Below are positions 23,832 to 33,254 of a stretch of 46,882 nt of DNA, piece by piece; the first letter of the stretch is position 1; every line of letters begins with the position of its first letter. Location of the stretch: the NCBI GenBank assembly GCA_020831635.1, contig JAFIGC010000028.1, forward strand, positions 1 to 46,882. The letters are read 5' to 3'. The stretch comes from Verrucomicrobiota bacterium. Its GTDB lineage: Bacteria > Verrucomicrobiota > Kiritimatiellia > SS1-B-03-39 > UBA6053. The position numbers were made by a program, and so were the translations under genes. The notes under the pieces are model-generated. The model was not told where the DNA came from, did not search any database, and was given only the letters and a program-made list of their open reading frames with translations.

Positions 23832-24791
23832 ATGAATCTACTTGCAGTCAAAACCAGACCCGTTGTCGCCTCGGATTATGCCGAAGAGGTGGACGCACTG
23901 TACAATTACCTCCTGGGTGTTTCGGTGTTTTTCACCGTGGCCATTTGCTCGGTCATCGTGTTCTTCGCGATTCGATATCGCCGACAATCCGATGCGGACC
24001 GCCCCGAAGCCACCAAAGACGGCAAGCTCTTGGAAATCCTGGGCTCGGTGATTCCCTTCATTTTGGTGATGATTATGTTTTTCTGGGGCGCCAAGCTGTA
24101 CTTTGACGCCTACATGCCCCCCAAGGATGCCATGGAAATTCTGGTCACCGGCAAACAGTGGATGTGGAAAATGCAGCATCCCAATGGCAAGCGGGAAATC
24201 AATGACCTCCATGTCCCCGTGGGCGTGCCCATTAAATTGACCATGACCTCAGAGGATGTGATCCACAGTTTTTATCTGCCCGATTTTCGCAAGAAAATGG
24301 ACGTGGTGCCCGGGAAATACACCCAGATGTGGTTCCACCCCAGGGAAGAAGGCGTTTACCATTTGTTTTGCGCGGAATACTGCGGCTCGGAACACGCGTT
24401 GATGGTGGGTAGGCTGCACGTGGTTAGTCCCGCGAAATACGAGGAGTTCCTCTCCTCGGGCGGAATGGGCGCCATGGCCGAAGCGGCCGCCAGCGATGAT
24501 CCGGTCGTGGCGGGCAAGGCGGTTTGGGAAGCCAATTGCGTGATTTGCCACAGCGGACCCGGCGGCATTGGACCCAATATCCACAAGGCCTTTGGCAGCA
24601 TGCGGGAATTGGAAACCGGGGAATCGATTCTCATGGATGACGACTATGTCCGCAACTCGATTCTCAACCCCAACGATGACATTGCCAAGGGGTATCCCGC
24701 GGCCATGACGTCTTTCAAAGGGCAGTTGAACTCCACTCAGATCAGCCAAGTCATCGCCTATCTCAAGTCTGTCAGCGAAGCTGATCAGTAA
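23832..24791 (+). CDS. coxB: cytochrome c oxidase subunit II fused to cytochrome c (caa3 type)
   Basis: The 319-residue protein has two N-terminal membrane helices and the CuA motif C180-x3-C184-x3-H188-x2-M191 (CAEYCGSEHALM). A C-terminal heme c domain with CVICH (C236, C239, H240) follows. The heme domain lets the oxidase take electrons directly from complex III without a free cytochrome, as in caa3 oxidases. The ATG at 23832 is preferred to a TTG overlapping the SCO stop. It is followed by coxA after 33 bases. Confidence 0.93.
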   Translation: MNLLAVKTRPVVASDYAEEVDALYNYLLGVSVFFTVAICSVIVFFAIRYRRQSDADRPEATKDGKLLEILGSVIPFILVMIMFFWGAKLYFDAYMPPKDAMEILVTGKQWMWKMQHPNGKREINDLHVPVGVPIKLTMTSEDVIHSFYLPDFRKKMDVVPGKYTQMWFHPREEGVYHLFCAEYCGSEHALMVGRLHVVSPAKYEEFLSSGGMGAMAEAAASDDPVVAGKAVWEANCVICHSGPGGIGPNIHKAFGSMRELETGESILMDDDYVRNSILNPNDDIAKGYPAAMTSFKGQLNSTQISQVIAYLKSVSEADQ

Positions 24792-24824
24792 ACCTTCATT
24801 ATTTTCAGTCTCGGAACCTCACAG

Positions 24825-26447
24825 ATGAACGAATCGACCACCAAACCCAAGCCCAATTACATCACCGCCGGAAACACCGCGAAGTCCTGGCTGTTGACCG
24901 TGGACCACAAGCGGATTGGCCTCATGTATTTGCTGGGCATGACCTTTTTCTTTTTGATAGGAGCCACCGCAGCCGCTCTGTTCCGTTTCGAACTGGCCAC
25001 CCACAATGCCAATGTGTTTGCCAACGACACCTACAACCGCCTGTTTACCATGCACGGCATCCTCATGGTGTTTTTCTTTCTAATTCCCGCCGTGCCCGGC
25101 GTCCTCGGCAATTTCCTCGTCCCGCTCATGATCGGCGCCAAAGACGTCGCCTTCCCCCGCTTGAACCTGGCCTCTTGGTATATTTACATGTTGGGGGGGA
25201 CATTCACCTTGGGGGCGATTGTGCTCGGGGGCATTGACACCGGATGGACTTTCTATACCCCCTACAGCTCCGTGTACGCGGATTCCCAAGTGATTCTTGC
25301 CGGAACCGGGGTCTTTATCACCGGGTTCAGTTCCATCCTCACGGGTTTGAATTTCATTGTCACCATTCACAAAATGCGTGCCCCGGGAATGACCTGGATG
25401 CGCCTTCCCCTTTTCATTTGGGCCCAGTACGCGACCTCGATCATCAACGTCCTCGGCACCCCGGTGATCGCCATCACTTTGTTGTTGGTTGTCTTTGAAC
25501 GGGCCTTGGGCTTTGGCATTTTCGATCCCCAAAAGGGCGGGGACCCCGTGCTCTACCAGCATTTGTTCTGGTTTTATTCGCACCCGGCGGTGTATATCAT
25601 GATTCTGCCCGGTTTCGGGGTCGTCTCCGAGGTCTTGGCCTGTTTTTCCCGCAAACGGATTTATGGGTATGAATTCGTGGCCTTTTCCAGTCTCGCCATC
25701 GCCGCGATCGGATTTTTCGTCTGGGGACATCATATGTTCACCAGCAGTCAGTCTCCTTACGCGGGGTTGATCTTCTCGATTCTCACCTATCTGGTCGGGA
25801 TTCCCACCGCCATTAAGATTTTCAACTGGACCGCCACCCTGTACAAGGGGTCGATTCTGCTCTCCGCGCCCATGATCTATGCCCTGGGTTTTATCGGGTT
25901 GTTTTTGGTGGGCGGGCTCACCGGCCTTTTCCTGGCCACCATGGCCATCAACGTCCACTTGCACGACACCTACTTTGTGGTGGCCCACTTCCACTATGTG
26001 ATGGTTGGCGGCATGATGATGGCCTGGCTGTCCGGACTGCATTTCTGGTGGCCGAAAATGTTTGGCAAGATGTACAATGAATTTTGGGCCCGCGTGGGTG
26101 CCGTCATTATTTTCTTTGGCTTCAACTTCACCTTCTTCCCCCAGTTTATCGCCGGGTACATGGGCATGCCCCGCCGCTATCATGTGTACGATATCGAATA
26201 TCAGCCCTTCCAAATGCTCTCCACCGTGGGCGCGTATTTCATGGGCGTTGGCTTGATCATTTGCTTTGTAACCTTGGTGTCCTCGATCTTCAAAGGCAAA
26301 CCCGCGGGCAAAAACCCATTTAAAGCCACCGGAGTGGAATGGAACCAAGCCGACAGTCCCCCGGATCAGCACAACTTCACCTCTCCGGTCAAAGTGGATG
26401 TCGAGGCCTACGACTACACGGATGAACGCATTTATCAGGATACATAA
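24825..26447 (+). CDS. coxA: cytochrome c oxidase subunit I
   Basis: The 540-residue heme-copper oxidase subunit has about 12 helices. The heme a ligand lies in [11 protein letters not shown]; the CuB ligands lie in YSHPAVYIM and in the GHHMFT pair; the last ligands are in HFHYVMVGG. The YSHP form, where A1 enzymes have GHPEV, places it in the A2 subgroup, which fits its caa3-type partner. It reduces oxygen to water and pumps protons. Its C-terminal tail is soluble. Confidence 0.95.
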   Translation: MNESTTKPKPNYITAGNTAKSWLLTVDHKRIGLMYLLGMTFFFLIGATAAALFRFELATHNANVFANDTYNRLFTMHGILMVFFFLIPAVPGVLGNFLVPLMIGAKDVAFPRLNLASWYIYMLGGTFTLGAIVLGGIDTGWTFYTPYSSVYADSQVILAGTGVFITGFSSILTGLNFIVTIHKMRAPGMTWMRLPLFIWAQYATSIINVLGTPVIAITLLLVVFERALGFGIFDPQKGGDPVLYQHLFWFYSHPAVYIMILPGFGVVSEVLACFSRKRIYGYEFVAFSSLAIAAIGFFVWGHHMFTSSQSPYAGLIFSILTYLVGIPTAIKIFNWTATLYKGSILLSAPMIYALGFIGLFLVGGLTGLFLATMAINVHLHDTYFVVAHFHYVMVGGMMMAWLSGLHFWWPKMFGKMYNEFWARVGAVIIFFGFNFTFFPQFIAGYMGMPRRYHVYDIEYQPFQMLSTVGAYFMGVGLIICFVTLVSSIFKGKPAGKNPFKATGVEWNQADSPPDQHNFTSPVKVDVEAYDYTDERIYQDT

Positions 26448-26476
26448 ACCCCCTCTTTTATTTCTGGAAAACGAAC

Positions 26477-27178
26477 ATGTCCCACGCCGTCACCGATACC
26501 GAACACAAGCCATATCAGCAGCACCATTTTGAAAACATGGAGCAGCAGACCCAGTCCACATTGCTGGGGATCTGGCTCTTTATGGCCCAGGAAATTCTTT
26601 TCTTTGGCGGTTTGTTTGCCGCGTACACCATTTACCGGATTCTGTATCCCGCCGCATGGGCGGCCGGCGCCTCCACCCAAAACGTGTTTTTGGGCATGGT
26701 CAATACCATCGTGCTCATCGGCAGTTCCGTGAGCATTGTCATGGCCGTGCATTCCGCCCGTCACGACGACCGCAAGGCCATTCTTAAATGGTTCGCGGTC
26801 ACCTTGTTGCTTGGGTCCGTCTTTTTTGGCATTAAAGCCATCGAATACGGCACCAAATGGGATCACCAATTGGTCCCCGGCCTGAATTGGAACAACGAAC
26901 ACGCCCTGCATACCATTCAAGAACATGCGCCGAAGAATGTCGAAATTCTGGAATTGCCCAAAGGCATTCAGATTTATTATTCCTTGTATTTTGTGATGAC
27001 CGGCATGCACGCCCTCCACATGGTGATCGGCTTTGGCCTCGCCTTTTGGATCATGGCCAAGACCGCCCGCGGACGTTTCAATGCCGAATACTACCCCCAC
27101 ATCGAATATTTCGGCCTCTATTGGCACTTCGTGGATATCGTGTGGATTTTCCTCTTTCCCCTGCTTTACCTGGTCTGA
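26477..27178 (+). CDS. coxC: cytochrome c oxidase subunit III
   Basis: The 233-residue protein has five hydrophobic segments with the subunit III features [20 protein letters not shown] near the N-terminus and [10 protein letters not shown] plus [18 protein letters not shown] at the end. A loop of about 45 residues between helices (about 135-180) is longer than usual. It stabilises subunit I. It is followed by coxD after 14 bases with an AGGAG ribosome site. Confidence 0.92.
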   Translation: MSHAVTDTEHKPYQQHHFENMEQQTQSTLLGIWLFMAQEILFFGGLFAAYTIYRILYPAAWAAGASTQNVFLGMVNTIVLIGSSVSIVMAVHSARHDDRKAILKWFAVTLLLGSVFFGIKAIEYGTKWDHQLVPGLNWNNEHALHTIQEHAPKNVEILELPKGIQIYYSLYFVMTGMHALHMVIGFGLAFWIMAKTARGRFNAEYYPHIEYFGLYWHFVDIVWIFLFPLLYLV

Positions 27179-27192
27179 CAAGGAGTTTCATC

Positions 27193-27537
27193 ATGTCCAT
27201 CAACACCCGACTCACCGACGATCACAACCACACTTCCGTTTTTGGCTACCTCTGCGTTTTTGGCGCCCTCATGATCTTCACGGTTTTGACCGTGCTGCTC
27301 TCCTTCTTGAATTTTGGACTCATCATTGACGCCGTCATCGCCCTGGCCATTGCCGCGACCAAAGCTTCCTTGGTGATTTATTTCTTCATGCATGTGCGCG
27401 AAAGCCCGAAAATCATCGCCCTCATTGTCGTGGGCAGCTTCCTGTGGCTCTCCATTCTGTTCCTGTTCACCATCGCTGATTTTCAGGCGATGTATGGCGA
27501 TGGACCCACCAGCGTTCCGCACGCTTTGCCCTGGTAA
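27193..27537 (+). CDS. coxD: cytochrome c oxidase subunit IV (prokaryotic type)
   Basis: This 114-residue, three-helix protein has the typical small-subunit order: a helix, a helix containing KASLVIYFFMHVRESP, and a third helix ending near ADFQAMYG. An AGGAG site lies 8 bases before the ATG. The stop overlaps the ctaB start by one base (TAATG). It is an accessory subunit with no cofactor. Confidence 0.87.
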   Translation: MSINTRLTDDHNHTSVFGYLCVFGALMIFTVLTVLLSFLNFGLIIDAVIALAIAATKASLVIYFFMHVRESPKIIALIVVGSFLWLSILFLFTIADFQAMYGDGPTSVPHALPW

Positions 27538-28406
27538 TGAACGCATACATTCAGCTCTGCAAGCCCGGCATCGTCCGCATGGTCGGCGTGACCGCCGCTT
27601 TCAGTTTTTTACTGGCCTCCCCGGGAAGCCTTTGGACGGATTGGCTGCGATTGCTCGCGGCTTTGATTGGCATTATGGCCTCCGCCGCCGGATCCGCGGC
27701 CCTGAACAATGTGATCGAAAAAGATTTGGATGCCCGTATGGACCGTACCCGCAATCGGGCCCTGCCCCGCGGGGAGATTACTTCGGAACAAGCCCTGGGT
27801 TTTGGCATTTGCCTGACGCTGGGCGGGACCATCTGGCTGATCTTGACCGTCAACCTGCTCACGGCCTTTTTGGTCTTGGCCACCGCTTTTCTGTATGTCC
27901 TCGTTTACACACCCTTGAAAACCCGCACCTGGCTCAACACCACCATCGGCGCCGTCCCCGGGGCCATGCCCACGCTATGCGGATGGGCGGCGGCCTCCAA
28001 CAATCTTGATTTCGGGGCTTGGGTCATGTTCGCCATCCTCTTTGCCTGGCAACACCCCCATTTTTACGCCATTGCCTGGCTCTACAAGGAAGACTATCGA
28101 AAGGCCGGATACAGAATGCTGAGTGTCATCGATTCCGAAGGCTCCCGGCTTTTCGTGCAGGTCATTCTCTTCTCATTGCTTCTGGCGGCGGCAAGCATCG
28201 TCCCCGCCCTCGCCAACATGGCGGGCACGGTCTATTTGGTGGGCGCGGTCTTGTTGGCCGTCTACATTTTGCGGGCCTCCTATCGCTTTGTCAAACACCA
28301 CACCAACGTCGAAGCCCGCGCACTCCTGCTCTCCACCATTTTTTATTTGCCCGCGCTCTTGCTGGTGATTATTGCCGACATCGGCTTCACGTGGATGATG
28401 GGCTGA
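27537..28406 (+). CDS. ctaB: protoheme IX farnesyltransferase (heme O synthase)
   Basis: The 289-residue UbiA-family membrane enzyme has about nine helices and the Asp-rich prenyl-diphosphate motif NVIEKDLDARMDRT (about residues 59-72). The second conserved loop, YKEDYRKAGYRML, is near residue 180. It transfers a farnesyl group to heme b to make heme O, the precursor of the heme a used by the oxidase encoded just upstream. It is the last gene of the respiratory run; the next gene is on the opposite strand. Confidence 0.94.
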   Translation: MNAYIQLCKPGIVRMVGVTAAFSFLLASPGSLWTDWLRLLAALIGIMASAAGSAALNNVIEKDLDARMDRTRNRALPRGEITSEQALGFGICLTLGGTIWLILTVNLLTAFLVLATAFLYVLVYTPLKTRTWLNTTIGAVPGAMPTLCGWAAASNNLDFGAWVMFAILFAWQHPHFYAIAWLYKEDYRKAGYRMLSVIDSEGSRLFVQVILFSLLLAAASIVPALANMAGTVYLVGAVLLAVYILRASYRFVKHHTNVEARALLLSTIFYLPALLLVIIADIGFTWMMG

Positions 28407-28443
28407 GTCACTTGCAATATCAGGGAAGAAACAGCCGGGAAAC

Positions 28444-28486
28444 GGGAGCGCCGATCGCCGCATCGGCAGGGGCGAAGGGGGCATGG
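28444..28486. repeat. dispersed hairpin repeat, copy 2
   Basis: GGGAGCGCCGATCGCCGCAT continues as CGGCAGGGGCGAAGGGGGC. It matches the copy at 3644-3691, with stem GCCGAT / ATCGGC. It lies just after ctaB between convergent genes. Confidence 0.65.
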
Positions 28487-28583
28487 CTCAAGTGCGGAGT
28501 AAAGCGTGCGGCGTAGTCGCTTTGGAGTGCGGTAGCGAGTGCAACGAAGCTACCGCTTTTCCACGGTCAAACGCAAAAAACCT

Positions 28584-28634
28584 CTTTTCCGACGTTCGGA
28601 AAGCATTGGAAAATGTTTTCCGAACGTCGGAAAG
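28584..28634. repeat. inverted pair of TTCCGACGTTCGGAA palindromes
   Basis: The arms CTTTTCCGACGTTCGGAAA and TTTCCGAACGTCGGAAAG face each other across about 13 bases. They lie between convergent ctaB and metY, where they could act as a bidirectional terminator. The same motif family is at 9784-9835. Confidence 0.65.
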
Positions 28635-28659
28635 ATGCGGATAAAAGCTTTTTGGGTTC

Positions 28660-29931
28660 TCAGCCCAGTGCCTGAACCAAATCGTCAATCAGATCCATTG
28701 GGGTCTCTAAACCGACGGAGAGACGAATCATTTCAGGCGGAATGCCCGCCGCTTTTTGCTGTTCTTCGCTCAACTGGGAATGGGTGGTGCTGGCCGGATG
28801 GATGGCCAGACTTTTCGCGTCGCCGACATTGGCCAAGTGCGAGAACAACTTGAGGCTCTCGATGAATTTCCGACCGGCTTCGGCACCGCCCTTGATGCCA
28901 AACACGACCATCGAGCCCCCTTTGCCCTTCATATATTTGTCCGCCATGGATTTGGCGGGATCGTCGGGCAGGGCGGGGTGGCGTACCCAGTCCACTTTGG
29001 GATGTTCCTTGAGGAATTTGGAAATGTTCAACGCGTTTTCGCAATGGCGTTCCATCCGCAAGGGGAGGGTTTCGATGCCTTGCAGGAACATCCAGGCGTT
29101 GTCCGGGGAAATGCAGGCACCGAGATTCCGCAGCGGAATCACGCGCATCCGAATGGCATAGGCCACGGGAGCCAGCATGTCCGGCAGATCGTAGGCCCAA
29201 CGCACGCCGTGATAACTGGATTCGGGTTCGGTCATCAGCGGAAACTTGTCGCTCTTCCAGTCAAATTTGCCGGAGTCCACCATGATGCCCCCGATGCCGG
29301 TGTTGTGGCCGCCGAGCCATTTGGTGAGCGAATGAACGACAATGTCCGCGCCAAATTCGATGGGGCGTTGCAGGTAGGGGGTCGTAAAAGTGCTGTCGAC
29401 GATCAAAGGCACCCCGTGGGCATGGGCCACATCGGCAATGTTTTGAATGTCGGAAACCTCGAGGCCCGGATTGGTGACGGTTTCACAGAAAACGGCTTTG
29501 GTTTTCGGGGTGATCGCGGCCGCGAAGGCATCCGGGTTTGTGCCGTCCACCAAATGGACTTTGATCCCGAACTGGGGCAGGATGTCGTTGAACATCGTGT
29601 AGGTGCCGCCATATAGGTTTTTGGCGGAGACCACTTCATCCCCGGCCTGACAGATGTTAATGATGGCATAGAACACGGCGCTGGTACCCGAGGCGAGGGC
29701 CAGACCGGCGGCTCCGCCGTCGAGGGCGGCCACGCGTTGTTCCAATACATCGGTGGTCGGGTTCATGATCCGTGAATAAATGTTGCCCAATTCTTTGAGC
29801 GCAAAAAGGTTTGCGGCGTGTTCGGTGCTGTTGAACACGTAGGAGGCGGTTCGGTGAAGCGGAACGCCACGGGAATTGGTGGTGGGGTCGGGTTGGGTGC
29901 CGCCGTGCAGACACAGGGTATCGAAGTTCAT
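28660..29931 (-). CDS. metY: O-acetylhomoserine sulfhydrylase
   Basis: The 423-residue Cys/Met metabolism PLP enzyme has N-terminal features LHGGTQPDPTTNSRGVPLHR, a YSRIMNPTTDVLEQR cofactor-loop segment, and the PLP lysine in HSLTKWLGGHNTGIGG. The large size and the TQPDPTT start fit the O-acetylhomoserine sulfhydrylase subgroup better than cystathionine gamma-synthase. It joins O-acetylhomoserine with sulfide to make homocysteine. An AGGAG site precedes the ATG. The 46-base upstream gap holds no riboswitch. Confidence 0.9.
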   Translation of the reverse strand: MNFDTLCLHGGTQPDPTTNSRGVPLHRTASYVFNSTEHAANLFALKELGNIYSRIMNPTTDVLEQRVAALDGGAAGLALASGTSAVFYAIINICQAGDEVVSAKNLYGGTYTMFNDILPQFGIKVHLVDGTNPDAFAAAITPKTKAVFCETVTNPGLEVSDIQNIADVAHAHGVPLIVDSTFTTPYLQRPIEFGADIVVHSLTKWLGGHNTGIGGIMVDSGKFDWKSDKFPLMTEPESSYHGVRWAYDLPDMLAPVAYAIRMRVIPLRNLGACISPDNAWMFLQGIETLPLRMERHCENALNISKFLKEHPKVDWVRHPALPDDPAKSMADKYMKGKGGSMVVFGIKGGAEAGRKFIESLKLFSHLANVGDAKSLAIHPASTTHSQLSEEQQKAAGIPPEMIRLSVGLETPMDLIDDLVQALG

Positions 29932-29977
29932 GCAGGGTCTCCTGTTGGAAGTTTCGGTTTAATTGGGGTGAATGGCA

Positions 29978-30559
29978 TTACTTGAAAAAATATCCGGGTT
30001 CGTTCCCGGGGGTCCATTTGATGTTACAGCCGATGGAGGGTTGTTGTTCCGTGGTGATCTCATGCCCGGAAAGCATGGTATCGATCGCCGTGCGCAGATC
30101 CGCTCCGGTCACGGGAATTCCCGAACCAGGACGGCTGGAATCCAGCTGGCCCCGATATTTGAGTCGATGGTTTTCGTCGAAGAGGAAAAAATCCGGCGTG
30201 CAGGCTGCGGTATACGCTTTGGCGGTCTCCTGGGTTTTGTCATGAAGATAGGGAAAATTGAAGCCGGCTTTCCGGGCTTGTTCCGCAAGCTTTTCCGGGG
30301 CGTCGCCCGGATGACTCTTCACATCGTTGGCGCAAATCGCCAGGATTTTCAGGGAGGTGGGGCCATAGTCCTCACCCAGTTTCGCGAGTTCTTCCTCGAT
30401 ATGGATCACGAAAGGACAGTGGGCGCAAATGAACATGATCAGCAAGGGTTCGCCATAATACTCGGAACGAGAAATGACCTTGCCGCTCACGACATCCGTC
30501 AAATGAAAATCCGGGGCCGGTGTGCCCAGGGGCAACATGGTGGACGCGGTTTTAACCAT
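29978..30559 (-). CDS. AhpC/TSA-type redoxin, thioredoxin-fold protein
   Basis: The chosen ATG gives 193 residues and follows an AAGGAAG ribosome site; the in-frame extension to 30751 crosses the neighbouring gene. The thioredoxin fold has a redox pair in ICAHCPFV (CxxC) and a conserved TPDFFLFD segment. No signal peptide is evident. It probably reduces disulfides or peroxides in the cytoplasm; the partner is unknown. The start overlaps the small membrane protein gene by eight bases, so the two are likely co-translated. Confidence 0.82.
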   Translation of the reverse strand: MVKTASTMLPLGTPAPDFHLTDVVSGKVISRSEYYGEPLLIMFICAHCPFVIHIEEELAKLGEDYGPTSLKILAICANDVKSHPGDAPEKLAEQARKAGFNFPYLHDKTQETAKAYTAACTPDFFLFDENHRLKYRGQLDSSRPGSGIPVTGADLRTAIDTMLSGHEITTEQQPSIGCNIKWTPGNEPGYFFK

Positions 30560-30785
30560 GGGGATCTTCCTTGTTTTCGAGGGTTGAAATTTTGACCGTT
30601 GCTTTGCGATGACGTTTGTGCAGGACATACGAGGCGATGGCCAGAATCGGCAAGCCGATGGCCAACCCAAGCAAAAAGTGCGTGGCGTCACCGTGGTCCG
30701 GCGCGCCGGGGTGCCCCGGATGAGCGGAGAGACGGACTGCGAATGCCGCAATACTCAGGAAAGAAAACGTGATTTTGTATTTCAT
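30552..30785 (-). CDS. small His-rich membrane protein
   Basis: From the ATG at 30785 this is a 77-residue product with a signal peptide ending near LSAHPGHPGA. A short His/Pro/Asp stretch (HPGHPGAPDHGDATH) and one membrane helix (about 35-52) follow, then a basic tail. I do not recognise a family. The His-rich exposed patch suggests metal handling, inferred only. An upstream ATG (30845) would add 20 residues ahead of the signal peptide and is less likely. Confidence 0.5.
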   Translation of the reverse strand: MKYKITFSFLSIAAFAVRLSAHPGHPGAPDHGDATHFLLGLAIGLPILAIASYVLHKRHRKATVKISTLENKEDPHG

Positions 30786-30853
30786 AAGGGGTTTATCGTA
30801 CTGGGGGAAGGGGAATTGTCTACCCTTGATCGCTGAAAAATGCATTTAACCCA

Positions 30854-31978
30854 TTACCGAAGCTTTTCGGCACCCTTTGCCAAGGCTTGTGAGATTTGAC
30901 GCACCTCACCGGTTGTGCTGGGCATGCCCAAGCTGATGCGAATGCTCTGGGCCGCGGTTTCGTCATCCACGCCCATGGATTGCAGCACATGGCTGGGTTT
31001 CTCTTGCATGGAGGCGCAGGCGCTCCCGGAACTGGCCACAATCCCCGAAAGTTGCGACAGCCATTTTCCCCGGAGCCCCGGACAACTGAACATCGAGGTG
31101 CCGGGAATGCGCTCGGCTTTCGCGCTTTGCACGACAACCCCCGGGATTTGACGACAGACCTCGCTTTCAAGTTGGGCGGTCAATTTTTGCAGATGCGCCC
31201 GACGGGCATTGACTTCCCGCGCCGCCAAATCCGCAACCAGCCCGAATGCCGCGATCGCGGGGACATTCTCCGTGCCGCTCCGCAATCCGCTTTCCTGCCC
31301 TCCGCCGCGCAGCAGGGGAGACAAGGCCAACCCGCGTCGCTTGTAGAGGGCACCGATCCCCTTGGGCCCATAGCATTTGTGGGCCGAGAAGCAGGCGAAA
31401 TCCACTTGCTCCGTATGCACCGAAAACGGAACTTTGCCCAATAATTGCGTCATGTCGCAAAAAACCAGCGCACCCGCATCATGTGCCAGTTTCACAACCG
31501 CAGGGAGATCCTGCATGACCCCCGTTTCATTGTTGGCCGCCATCACGCAAACCATAGCCGTGGGGTGTTCCAATTCCTTGGACAGAGCCGCCAAGTCCAG
31601 CCGACCCTGTCCATCCACCGGAATTTCGATCCATTCCGCGCCCGCGGAAGCACAAGCCTCGGCCGGCATACAGACGGCGGGATGTTCGATGGCCGAAGTC
31701 AAAATCCGCGGACGATCCCGCATCAACCGCTCCATGACCCCGAAAATCGCCATATTGCAAGCCTCCGTAGCCCCGGAAGTAAAGATCACCTCATCCGCAA
31801 AAGCGCCCACCGCCCGCGCCACCTGTTCACGGCCCAAATCAATGGCCCCCCGCGCGGTCCGGCCAAACAAAGACGCCCGATTGCTCGGATTGCCAAAGTC
31901 ATCGCAAAGCATCCGGGTCATCAACCGCGCCGCTTCAGGCAAACAAGGAGTCGTGGCATTATAATCGGCATAGATCAT
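30854..31978 (-). CDS. cysteine desulfurase (NifS/IscS-like)
   Basis: The product is 374 residues from the preferred ATG; a longer frame to 32032 lacks support. The class V aminotransferase fold has the start IYADYNATTPCLPEA, the PLP lysine in FSAHKCYGPKGIGALY, and the sulfur-accepting cysteine in SSGSACAS (near residue 320). It removes sulfur from cysteine for iron-sulfur cluster or tRNA thiolation chemistry. No iscU or suf genes are adjacent. It is divergent from the RAYT gene across about 110 bases. Confidence 0.88.
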   Translation of the reverse strand: MIYADYNATTPCLPEAARLMTRMLCDDFGNPSNRASLFGRTARGAIDLGREQVARAVGAFADEVIFTSGATEACNMAIFGVMERLMRDRPRILTSAIEHPAVCMPAEACASAGAEWIEIPVDGQGRLDLAALSKELEHPTAMVCVMAANNETGVMQDLPAVVKLAHDAGALVFCDMTQLLGKVPFSVHTEQVDFACFSAHKCYGPKGIGALYKRRGLALSPLLRGGGQESGLRSGTENVPAIAAFGLVADLAAREVNARRAHLQKLTAQLESEVCRQIPGVVVQSAKAERIPGTSMFSCPGLRGKWLSQLSGIVASSGSACASMQEKPSHVLQSMGVDDETAAQSIRISLGMPSTTGEVRQISQALAKGAEKLR

Positions 31979-32030
31979 TCTCGCACAAAACCAGAAAACC
32001 AAGCCCTTGGCAAGCCAAACAAAACCAAAC

Positions 32031-32047
32031 ATTGCAACAGGTGCAAT
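32031..32047. promoter_or_regulatory. ATTGCA-n5-TGCAAT palindrome in a divergent promoter region
   Basis: A perfect six-base-pair inverted repeat lies between the divergent cysteine desulfurase and RAYT genes, next to a TTGACG (32054-32059) that could be a -35 box for the RAYT side. It may be an operator; no regulator can be named. Confidence 0.35.
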
Positions 32048-32087
32048 ATTGGCTTGACGGGGGGCGGAAATGTGGTATGGGGGATGG

Positions 32088-33251
32088 ATGAAACGAAGTG
32101 AAAATGATGCTTTTTACAAGATGTCGACGATCTGGGCGGGGGTTGGGCCGGATCGGAAGCGGGGTTTGCGGATTTTGCCGAAGGAGGGCGGGTACTTCGT
32201 GCATGTCACCAGTCGGGCGACGCAACAACGGTTTTTGCTGGGGGAGAAGGAGAAATGGGTTTTGTTGGATTTGGTGCGGAAATGGGCGGATTTTTCGGGA
32301 ATTTCGGTGGTGACGCATTGCTTGATGGACAATCATTTCCATTTGCTGTTGTATGTGCCGGAAAGGATGGAGGTGGGGTATGAGGAGGTTCTGCGGAGGC
32401 TGAAACGGGTGTGGCCCGCGAAAAAAGTTGAATATTGGCAGGCGTTTTATGAGAATCAACGCGGGGAGAGAAAGTCCTCGATGCTTGCGGCGCTTACGGA
32501 CCGGATGTATGATTTGCCGGCGTTCATGCGGATCGTGAAGCAAAGTTTTTCGTCTTGGTACAATCGTCGGCATTCGGTGAAGGGGAATTTTTGGGAGGGC
32601 CGCTATCGGAGCGTGGTGGTGGAAAACACGCCGCTTGCACTCATGTCGGTGGCGGCATATGTGGATCTGAACCCTTTGCGGGCCAATCTCTGCGAGGATC
32701 CGTTGACCTATCGGTGGTGTGGGTATGGAGAAGCCTGTGGGGGCGGGGAGTTGGCGCGCGCGGGCTTGGACATGTTGGTGCGTTTGGCGCGGGGACATCA
32801 GCCGGCCGCGGCGTTGCATGTGCGGCGGGGTCAATTGAACCGCGAGATGCATTGGAAGCAAGTCGGGGCGGTTCTGCAAGCGGAGCACTGTCGTCGGGCG
32901 GCGCCGAAGGGGTGGGCGGAGGTACAGGCCGCCTATCGCATCTGGCTGGTACACAAGGGGACTTCGCAAAAGGACAACCCAAGGGCCAAACGTGCTTTCC
33001 AAAAACGGAAGGGATTCGATCCCGTGCAGGTGGTCGCGGAATTCGAACGACAGGGGGAGGTGCCGATGGCCATGCTGTTGCGTCAACGCATGCGCTATTT
33101 CACCCAAGGGGTTGCGATTGGCGGGCAGGCGTATTTGGAATCGCTTTTCAAAGAATATCGTGGCTGTTTTGGTCCGAAGCGAACAAAAGCGGGCCGAAAT
33201 ATGAAGGGCGGCTGCTGGCCGGGAATGCAAACCATGCGTCAGGTGGAGTAA
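32088..33251 (+). CDS. REP-associated tyrosine transposase (RAYT, Y1 family)
   Basis: The product is 387 residues from the ATG at 32088, which follows a GGGGGATGG site; an ATG at 32070 is possible. The HUH metal motif is in MDNHFHLLL (H83, H85). The catalytic tyrosine is probably in SFSSWYNRRH, followed by GNFWEGRY. The C-terminal half (about residues 215-387) is long and basic, beyond the usual domain. RAYTs are single-copy relatives of IS200/IS605 transposases thought to move or maintain REP/REPIN palindromes, which this window has in plenty. The gene ends three bases before the SpoU methyltransferase start, so it may share its transcript. Confidence 0.87.
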   Translation: MKRSENDAFYKMSTIWAGVGPDRKRGLRILPKEGGYFVHVTSRATQQRFLLGEKEKWVLLDLVRKWADFSGISVVTHCLMDNHFHLLLYVPERMEVGYEEVLRRLKRVWPAKKVEYWQAFYENQRGERKSSMLAALTDRMYDLPAFMRIVKQSFSSWYNRRHSVKGNFWEGRYRSVVVENTPLALMSVAAYVDLNPLRANLCEDPLTYRWCGYGEACGGGELARAGLDMLVRLARGHQPAAALHVRRGQLNREMHWKQVGAVLQAEHCRRAAPKGWAEVQAAYRIWLVHKGTSQKDNPRAKRAFQKRKGFDPVQVVAEFERQGEVPMAMLLRQRMRYFTQGVAIGGQAYLESLFKEYRGCFGPKRTKAGRNMKGGCWPGMQTMRQVE

Positions 33252-33254
33252 ATT

